Assembly (NCBI GenBank): GCA_030159075.1
Contig: BROG01000151.1
Span: 822,001 to 886,000 of the forward strand
Direction of reading: 5' to 3'
Source of the DNA: Atrina japonica
Lineage: Eukaryota > Mollusca > Bivalvia > Pterioida > Pinnidae
Length of the DNA stretch: 64,000 bases
Made by a program: the position numbers and the translations under genes. Below the pieces are notes generated by a model that did not search any database, was not told the DNA's origin, and was given only the letters and a program-made list of their open reading frames with translations. Of this stretch, positions 56,471 to 64,000 are shown piece after piece (positions within the stretch are counted from its first letter, which is position 1; each line of letters opens with the position of its first letter).

Positions 56471-57370
56471 CACATTCACTCAATCTCCACACACTTTGTG
56501 AAGTTCCACTTATTCACCCTACATCCATACGCATGTGAAGTTCCACTCATTCACCTTACATCCATACACATGTGAAGTTCCACTCATTCACTGTACATCC
56601 ATACACATGTGAAGTTCCACTCATTCACCCTACATCCATACACATGTGAAGTTCCACTCATTCACCCTACATCCATACACATGTGAAGTTCCACTCATTC
56701 ACCCTACATCAATACACATGTGAAGTTCCACTCATTCACCCTACATCCATACACATGTGAAGTTCCACTCATTCACCCTACATCCATACACATGTGAAGT
56801 TCCACTCATTCACCCTACATCCATACACATGTGAAGTTCCACTCATTCACTGTACAGCCATACTCATGTGAAGTTCCGCTCATTCACTGTATGGTCATAC
56901 TCATGTGGAGCACCGCTTTCATTCACCCTAAATCTATATACATGTAAAGTACCACTCTCATTCAACCTATTTCTATACACGTGTGAAGTATCATTCATTC
57001 ACCTTACATCAATATACATTTTGAAGTACTCCTTTCACTCATTCAACCCTTTTCAATACACATGGGAAGTACCACTTTCACTTGTTCAACCCATTTCAAT
57101 ACACATGTGAAGTACCACTTTCACTCATTCAACCCATTTCAATACACATGTGAAGTACCACTTACTCTCATTCACTGTATGTCTATACACATGTGAAGTA
57201 CCACTTTCACTCATTCACTGTACATCTATACACATGTGAAGTACCACTTTCACTCATTCACTGTATGTCTATACACATGTGAAGTACCATTTTCACTCAT
57301 TCACTGTATGTCTATACATATGTGAAGTACAAAGTACCACTTTCACTCATTCACTGTACACTTGTGAAGT
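56471..57370. repeat. 37-bp minisatellite (CACATGTGAAGTTCCACTCA)
   Basis: More than 20 copies. The left part has a regular 37-bp unit with TTCACCCTACATCCATA; the right part has a longer variant with AAGTACCACTTTCACTCATT. Confidence 0.92.
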
Positions 57371-57429
57371 ACCATCTCCACTCATTCCCCTTGATGTTGA
57401 CTACCACCCTATATAAACTTTACTTGTTT

Positions 57430-57655
57430 TACAACAATCAACAAACAAGGTATGCAACTTATATGAATGTCTCTTGTTGGCTGTGATGTTGGCGTGTGAG
57501 TGTCCTAACTGTGGGAGGAAACTGGAGTATCGAGAGAAAACCTGTCTGTCCCAGGTTGAGATTGCCTTAACACCTCAACACTTCCTGTCCGAACTTGGAT
57601 CAAATTCTTATTGTAAGAAGCGGCTGGGCTAACCACTGCACTACTTGGACACCTT
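57430..57655 (-). repeat. SINE family C, inverted
   Basis: The minus strand begins GGTGTCCAAGTAGTGCAGTG, then GTTAGCCCAGCCG (A-box-like) and a TTTGATCCAAG B-box relic. The body matches 53790-53985. Confidence 0.7.
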
Positions 57656-57994
57656 CCTCACTACTCGGACACACACCTTCATTAGCAGTAATACCATAGC
57701 TGGTATGTCCAGTAAAGACTATTCATTCAAATTCCCAAACATATTTTGGGGCTATCTTTTTCAGTTTCATCATAAAAGATATACCATACTTTTTTTTTTA
57801 AATATACCTGTATATTGTATACTTGTACAATATTCTTACCTTGTGATCATTGTTCTTGAAATGAAGTAAACATTATTCATATACCAAAAGTACACTGCTG
57901 AATATCAAGTGTAGTTGTTTTATTTTGAGACAGACTATTAAATATGGTCAAGAAAATGATTTTTCAACCAGTATATATATGCTTGTTCCTTTTT

Positions 57995-58250
57995 TAAAGA
58001 GGCCGAGTGGTTAGAGCATCACATCTTGAACCATGAAGTATCTCACTTCTGGTCAGTGTTGGTTCAACCCCCCACTGAAACCTATGCTGATGTTGTTAAA
58101 AGTTTGCCAGTTTACTTGCAGAAGGTTGGTGGTTTCTTCCCCGGTAAATTGTCACCAGGCTCTCTCTTCAACCATTAAAAACTGACCACACCACAATATA
58201 ACTGAAAAATTGTTGAGAGTGGCGTAAAACACTATTTAAAATCAAATCCA
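57995..58250 (+). repeat. SINE family A, well-preserved head
   Basis: GAGGCCGAGTGGTTAGAGCA (A box, tRNA-Ser/Leu-like) and TTGGTTCAACCCC (B box). The body has AAAAGTTTGCCAGTTTACTT and the tail GTTGAGAGTGGCGTAAAAC. Confidence 0.85.
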
Positions 58251-59400
58251 AATCCTTTTTAGAGATATAGACTTGCCAACCTTGAAAAATTTTCATGGAG
58301 AGATTTTTCAATCTCATGAGGGAGACTCTAAATTTAAGTAAGAATTAATAGGAAATTTAAAAAAATTTTCATGGGGGAAATATGCATTTTTCTTGAATAA
58401 ATTATCAAAATTTTACATAAAAACGGAGTCTCCCTATTTATGGGGAGAGACTTGGCAAGTATGAAGATAGAGAACAGATATTTCAGCATTTATTGACAGG
58501 CATTATTTTGGTCTGTATATTTAGAAAAAGGAAATTGTCTCTGTAATAATTTCTCTGCATGTGTTTTATATTATTTTATTTTGTTCTTTAATTAATATCA
58601 TGTAGTTGTTCTTTTTCGAAGGCCATCATTTATTACTGCTCCCCTTGTTCATCAGCCACAATAATTATTGTTTTCAGCTATAATTGAATCTACGAAAAAT
58701 AAAACAGCGTTTCTTGCCATAACAACATAAATACTATGTAAAAGTTGAAATACATAGTAATTAGGATGAATATATGTGCTATACAAATTGAAAATATTGT
58801 TTTGTTCCGGGCCAGGCACCATAAAACTAGAATTTACTTAAGTCTGGGAATATTCTTAATTTGGTCTGCTCTGCCATTCTCATAAAATTATTATCAACAC
58901 TGGGGTCATTTTAAAACAAAGCGGTGTTGCTTCTATGTTGGTTTTCTTTTTACATGAGCAATACCATACTGCACTTGATCTATGTTCACCCATGATAAAT
59001 ATTGTACATTTCCCTAGATAAAAAATACATCTACTTTCTATGTTCACAACAAAAGTTTCAGGTTTTCCATTGCTATTTTGATTATCTTCTCATTAGTAGT
59101 AGTCCTATTCAGGAAGTTTTGTAAAATCTGAGTTATGGTTTATAGTTACATGTTACTGTTGTAAGGTTGTATTAAATTTATTTGTAGGATTTATTAATGA
59201 TTTGTATTTTTATATGTGCAATACTAATGATCTTGTGATATTCATATATTTTGTACTTTTCCATTAAAACTGAAATAAAACATTTGTTTGAACAGTTCAT
59301 CTTATCCATTTTTGTGTAAATCTGATTTAAAATCACAGATAACAAAGTATAAATCTTCAAGATGTGACATGTCAAGGTGTACGGTATACAAATCTGGTGA
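58251..59400. other. No gene recognised
   Basis: AT-rich; a short imperfect inverted pair (GGAGAGATTTTTCAATCTCA; GGAGTCTCCC...GGGGAGAGACTTGG) lies at about 58296-58460. Nothing else stands out. Confidence 0.55.
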
Positions 59401-59800
59401 ATATTGGACAAATACGGACTTCTGGAGGTGTAAGCATTGCATCCCCTGTTGACTTGTCACACCTGCTTCTAGTCCACAGTCAAATACAGATGAAGTAAGT
59501 CATGAATAAATCCTGACAATCCAATAACAATTGGTATAGACAACTCAACAACCAATACAGAACTGGTAACTCCAGCATTTCATTTAGTGAAACCAAGTCA
59601 CTGCAAAACAGATCATTTTACCGACTGTAAAATTTGCGGAAGTTGACATCCAACGCCATTCTTAATATCCCTGTGACAATGACTTATCAGTAAGTAGTTT
59701 ACCTCTGTATATGAAATGTTCATATGCTGAACATGCATGGCATATCGGATCATTTGTAAGACAAAAGAAACACCATATCCAGGTAATTGCGGGATAATAC
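59401..59800. repeat. Dispersed repeat related to 2840-2960
   Basis: Shared GACTTATCAGTAAGTAGTT and a CATATCGGATCATTTG/CATATCAGGTCATTTGG-type block. Just beyond is a poly-G tract (13 G) at about 59838-59852. Confidence 0.6.
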
Positions 59801-60956
59801 TACTTAAATATGGAAAATATACGGTGGGAAAGCCGAAATTTGGGGGGGGGGGGGGGTTGTCATTGATTTTCCGCCTGTGTCTTTAGTAAGTAAAATTTCC
59901 AAGCAGGAAGTGTGCGTGACCCTGCTGTGTCTTTAATTTCTAACTCGTTAGATCGTTATATCGCATTGACATAACTATGCATGAATATTATCATTATTAA
60001 TTGACATATCGACGTCGATATACCGTATCTAAATGTCAAATTTCTTTTAATTCGGAATCTTCTGAATGAAGTTTGCTACGTATGAATACACGTTGACTAA
60101 ATATGTGTTCTAGTGAACTACAAGATCTATCTGTTGAGATGATACGGATCCATTTTAACGTAGTTGTGGGTTCTTCTAATTACCCGCATGACATATTGGG
60201 GTCTGGAGATTTTATTTCATTTCCTATCTTTCCAGAAGTGGTTCTCCATGAGGCCTACCAACAAAACATACCACAAAATGAAGAGTTCATGGGAAATGGG
60301 CTTTCAAATATGTTCAGATAAGGGGTGGGAGCTTGTCTACCTCTATAAAGCCAACGGTATTTAAAGCTATAGGCTAGGCTTTATATGTCGATATCGTCGA
60401 TAAAGTGATAAAAACGGCAACTATGTTGTATTGGATGAATGTCGGGGTTTGATGGTTAAAGGGTTGTCACCAATGTGATTATGGTCCTATGTTACACTTT
60501 AGAACATTCCTATTTTTACATGTATTTGATTCCAATCTATAGCAAACATTTATTTCCCATAGTATTTTTTTCCAAAATAAAACCCCATGAAAGACAAAAA
60601 TACAAAACAAAACAACAAAAAAACCAAAAAAAGAAAAAAAGAAAAAAGCAAAGTAAAAATTTAATTGAATATGGATTTTCTTACAGCTGGCTACAAATTT
60701 AATAATTTAAATGTAAATTATTTTTACCGAAAACGTTGTTATAAATATAATTGTACTGGCAGAAAATAAAAGTACAGTATAAATTAAACGTTTATTAATT
60801 AGTTAATGTATGATAATTTTAACAGAAAGTAAAGAAAATTCCCTAATGTTTCCTTTCAAGATGCATCATTGCGTTTCACAAATGACACTAAATTTGAAGT
60901 GGCTGCCAGCAGATAAAATATGTTTCATATGCGGCATTTACGAGCTTCTGTAGATT

Positions 60957-61215
60957 TCTGGTGGCGGAGTGAATAGAGCATCGTTCATTTGAACCACAAA
61001 GTCCCCCACCTCTTGTCAGCGCAGTTTCGACCCCTCTGGAACATTGGCTGATTTGTGAGAAAGTTTGTCTGTTTACATGCGGAAGGCTGGTGGTTTATTT
61101 CCAGATACACTGTAACCGGGTACTCTTCTCCACCATTTAACACTGGTCGCCACCATAGAACTGAAACATTGTTGAGTTTGGCGTGAAACGCTATTTAATG
61201 TCAAAATCAAAAACT
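60957..61215 (+). repeat. SINE family A
   Basis: Head GGTGGCGGAGTGAATAGAGC, B-box-like CAGTTTCGACCCC, body GAGAAAGTTTGTCTGTTTAC and tail GTTGAGTTTGGCGTGAAAC. Confidence 0.82.
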
Positions 61216-61532
61216 AGATATCTTCCTACAACAAATCATTGAGGTTATTTATGTTGGCTAGAAAATGAATGAGTTGAAACATGTTACATCTAAGACTGTT
61301 TATCGATCACAATCAAATATTTTACACTCTGTCAAGAATTGTTGATGTATATGAGGGCGTTATTTATAGGTGAAGCGTCATAGATTTGACCTGTACTATG
61401 GGCTGATGTCAATACAGAAATTTCTTTATTATGCTACAACATGGGATCTTGGTTTTAAGTCGTATACTATTTTCGTATCATATGCCAAGCGTTTGAATGG
61501 GTAGGAGCCACTTCTTTTATTCAAGTCTTTGG

Positions 61533-61610
61533 CTTAACCGGGATTCGAATCCAAACTTCCTAGCTTGCGAAAAACACTCAATAATTAGACCACCGAGACA
61601 TGCACTTCAG
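61533..61610 (-). repeat. tRNA-like SINE head
   Basis: The minus strand has TCTCGGTGGTCTAATTA (A box) and GGATTCGAATCCCGG (perfect B box). The anticodon arm is not well formed and no discrete 3' CCA or body is seen. A SINE fragment is more likely than a tRNA gene. Confidence 0.6.
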
Positions 61611-62731
61611 AAGTAATTGCGATAGATTAGATCTGCATCAAACGTTGATTATCATTAGGCTATACTTATATGAAAACCTACATGCGCTTAAACCCCTATC
61701 ATTTACCGTGTTCCTGTGATCATGTGTGTCCCAAAAGGCATCAAATCTCGGGTAAGTCAACATCCGATTTCGTTTGTAAATATCGCGGAATTTCCGAGCT
61801 AGTAATCAATTACCTGTTAATATTGTCAAATTGAAATTGCTACAAATCTGATATGGTCTTACTCTGTCGTCTCGACTGACTCATTGAAATAAGATCTTGG
61901 GTTGAACCTTTAAAAACGACCTGCAACGACAAAATGTAAAAATGATTAGATATATGCATATATAAATAAATAAAATAAATACATAAATAGGTAAATATCT
62001 GTTGAAATGCACACCGTATGCCTACATATTTTCACAGATAAAGCAATGAACAGCCAAAGCGCTAAGCAAAACAGAGACAAATTAAAAATGTGCAATCGTA
62101 ACTTTAACGTAATTAATTAAAATCATAACAAAGTGTTCAATACATGTATATCGTCGTCTGATATCTGTAAAAAAAAAGTTTTATTGTTCCGTATTGATGT
62201 CGACACAAATCTAGATATGCAATTCAAAAGAGTTTTTCGCGCATGTCGAATTTACATGAATCAATGTTATCATATCCGTGTCAAAGCATTTAACCTTTTT
62301 GATAACAATTCAACAGAATATATCCAACTTATTTGTACACCAATTTTTTTTCTTTTTCTCATTTCTTGAATGCACATGCCTAGCTGATTGAATTAGAATT
62401 ACACTTTTTCTCAGTCATTTAAACCTTTAAAGTTCGTAGCGATAAGTAATTAAAGAGAACAAACCCGACAGCGGTAAACTCTCGTTAGCCTGTTGCGTAA
62501 AAGAAACGGATTTAACATTTTAATTGTTAAGTCACAGGATTAGGGGGTCGTCGTCAAGGTAATACAAGACAATAGGGGTTAGTCTACACCTAATAAAAAA
62601 GACTACTCTTTTCGATACATATTTTATTACATGTTATTGTTACTCTATGAGATATTACGAAAAAAAAATGTAAAATAAGGGGATAGGGAAAAAGCAAATT
62701 TCTGTGGTTTTATAATCACAAAGTGGAGAAA
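61611..62731. other. No gene recognised; upstream region of the next exon
   Basis: AT-rich with no repeats of note. TTTTATAATC just before 62720 might be a weak TATA-like element. Confidence 0.5.
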
Positions 62732-62908
62732 ATGGAGACACCAAGTGAAAGAAGACAGCGTTTGTACGGACCAGCTAGAAATCTTCTTGTGCAAGATATT
62801 CGACATAGGTTATCAAAAAGTAGTGTTTTAAAAGATGGAGAGTACAACTTTACCAACAATAAATTGTCCGAGGATGTATTCGACACAAGTTACAGTCGAG
62901 ATTTTCCC
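62732..62908 (+). CDS. Probable first coding exon of an unrecognised gene
   Basis: An ATG at 62732 in good context (AAAATGG) opens 59 codons rich in Arg, Ser and Asp (METPSERRQRLYGPARNLLV, then IRHRLSKSS), ending ...SRDFP at a consensus donor (CCC|GTAAGT, 62909). The phase is 0. No second exon was identified before the window ends. Composition suggests a soluble protein; the family is unknown. The frame continues a few codons past the donor to a stop, which supports splicing there. Confidence 0.5.
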
Positions 62909-64000
62909 GTAAGTAAACGTTTCATTATGACGTCATAAATAAGATTTTCACAACGTCTGTAGCCAAGTTGATGTCTATATTTTATTCTTTGTTTACGTCA
63001 CGATTTCTAAAAGTCAACAAAATGCAGTTTGTTACTGTAGAAGTTCTCATTTTCTGGATTTGGTGGAGTAAAGTTGTTCAAAAAATTAAACAATGTATGC
63101 CGTTATTACGAAAATTAAATACCGTCTGTATTTGACGCTAGGGAATTTTAAGGGAAACGGGAAACGCCGAGACGTTTCCTATAGCGTAGGTATTTTACTT
63201 TATTTACTTTTTTCGGGGGGGGTTGTATGATAAAATCATCAGATATCTTATGAAATAATACAATATATTCCGCTACAGATATTCTGTTTTCTCGATGTCT
63301 TGACTGCATCGAGTTGCCCGGGTATGGGGGTAATTAGAGGAAGGGGTCGGACCGATAGTATCATATATATGTGTAGTATATATGTAAATCTTAAATGGAC
63401 CTATAAGTGTTTTAGTATTTATGTACTGCCTAGAACGATAGGTAAGACTATCTTTTGCACCCTCCATTCAAATATTTCCAAAAACATAAAATAAATACTT
63501 AAAACATCTAATATTTAATTTCTAGATATATTTCATTGATGTCATTCAAGGAAAGTTCAAACAATTTTATACATTTTAATGTCCTTTGCATTTTATAATG
63601 TTTTGGGTAATATTTGAGTAGGGGGTGCAAAAGGAAGTCTTTCCGACCGATTTTTTTTTTAGAAAAGGTAGAAAGTGTTCCTTTCTTTTCTCATTCCATA
63701 CTAATCAACCGACAAGGTGTATAGCCAAACTTGTTTAAAAATAATTGAAATGTGTATGTTCATTACAGACTGCAAAAATTGACAGAATTTTTTAATCATC
63801 ATAAAATATAGAGCCTCTATTAAAAACCCCATTAACTTTGTACAATTACCCGGTGTTCCCAATTGTAATATCTTTCGGATTTAAGGTTATGTTTTGAAAC
63901 TGAACTTGAACATATAATAATAACAAAAGATATCCATATGTGTACTTTGAATACCCGTCCATACACCACAATGTAAACCGTTAGAATGCTAGTTAGCTCT
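62909..64000. other. Presumed intron, no features recognised
   Basis: AT-rich DNA with a poly-T run at about 63649-63659. No acceptor-bounded open segment was convincing. The frames at 63273-63494 are chance frames. Confidence 0.45.

Noticed and set aside
60103..60364. Two overlapping 66-72-residue frames
   Set aside because: No recognisable domain, splice signals or homology pattern; overlapping frames of similar quality suggest chance.
63273..63494. Opposed 64-residue frames near the window end
   Set aside because: Palindromic codon effect on both strands with no supporting signals.

Overview
This is an animal nuclear genome window, about one third GC in the flanks. It is crowded with SINEs, foldback elements, minisatellites and AC/AT/CT microsatellites. 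Intron-split genes, a single-exon GPCR and the mix of tRNA-derived SINEs with a ...GTAAAAC-type tail suggest a lophotrochozoan, most likely a bivalve mollusc; this is inferred from sequence style and is not proven.

Layout. 1-9128: repeats with no convincing gene. 9129-21906: a nearly full-length Polinton/Maverick (about 12.8 kb) with 185-bp terminal inverted repeats. It carries a packaging ATPase, a double-jelly-roll capsid remnant, several membrane or structural genes, a retroviral-type integrase and a protein-primed type B DNA polymerase. At least six of the larger genes are broken by frameshifts, so it is a decayed copy. 21907-23639: low-complexity DNA. 23640-24767: an intact rhodopsin-class GPCR. 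24768-32888: repeats and foldback elements.

About 32889-43625: a second, different virus-like element. It has a PolB pseudogene with an embedded VSR-type nuclease signature, a minor-capsid-like structural gene, an AT-hook protein, a BIR-domain (IAP-like) protein, a double zinc-knuckle protein and five small genes. Each of the five small non-histone genes ends in a metazoan histone-type 3' stem-loop followed by a purine-rich downstream element. Four of them form two divergent pairs, as histone genes often do. I see no integrase, packaging ATPase or major capsid gene here. This is the most unusual feature of the window: a mobile or viral gene set that appears to have adopted the polyA-independent, S-phase-linked histone mRNA 3'-end system, while its PolB gene is followed by ordinary AATAAA signals.

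43626-45848: tandem repeats and a foldback element. 45849-55001: a ten-exon host gene for a YeeE/YedE-type (Sulf_transp) membrane transporter, 394 residues as reconstructed, with clean GT-AG introns that contain nested transposons and a 50-bp minisatellite. 55002-62731: minisatellites and SINEs. 62732-62908: a probable first coding exon of an unrecognised gene that continues beyond the window.
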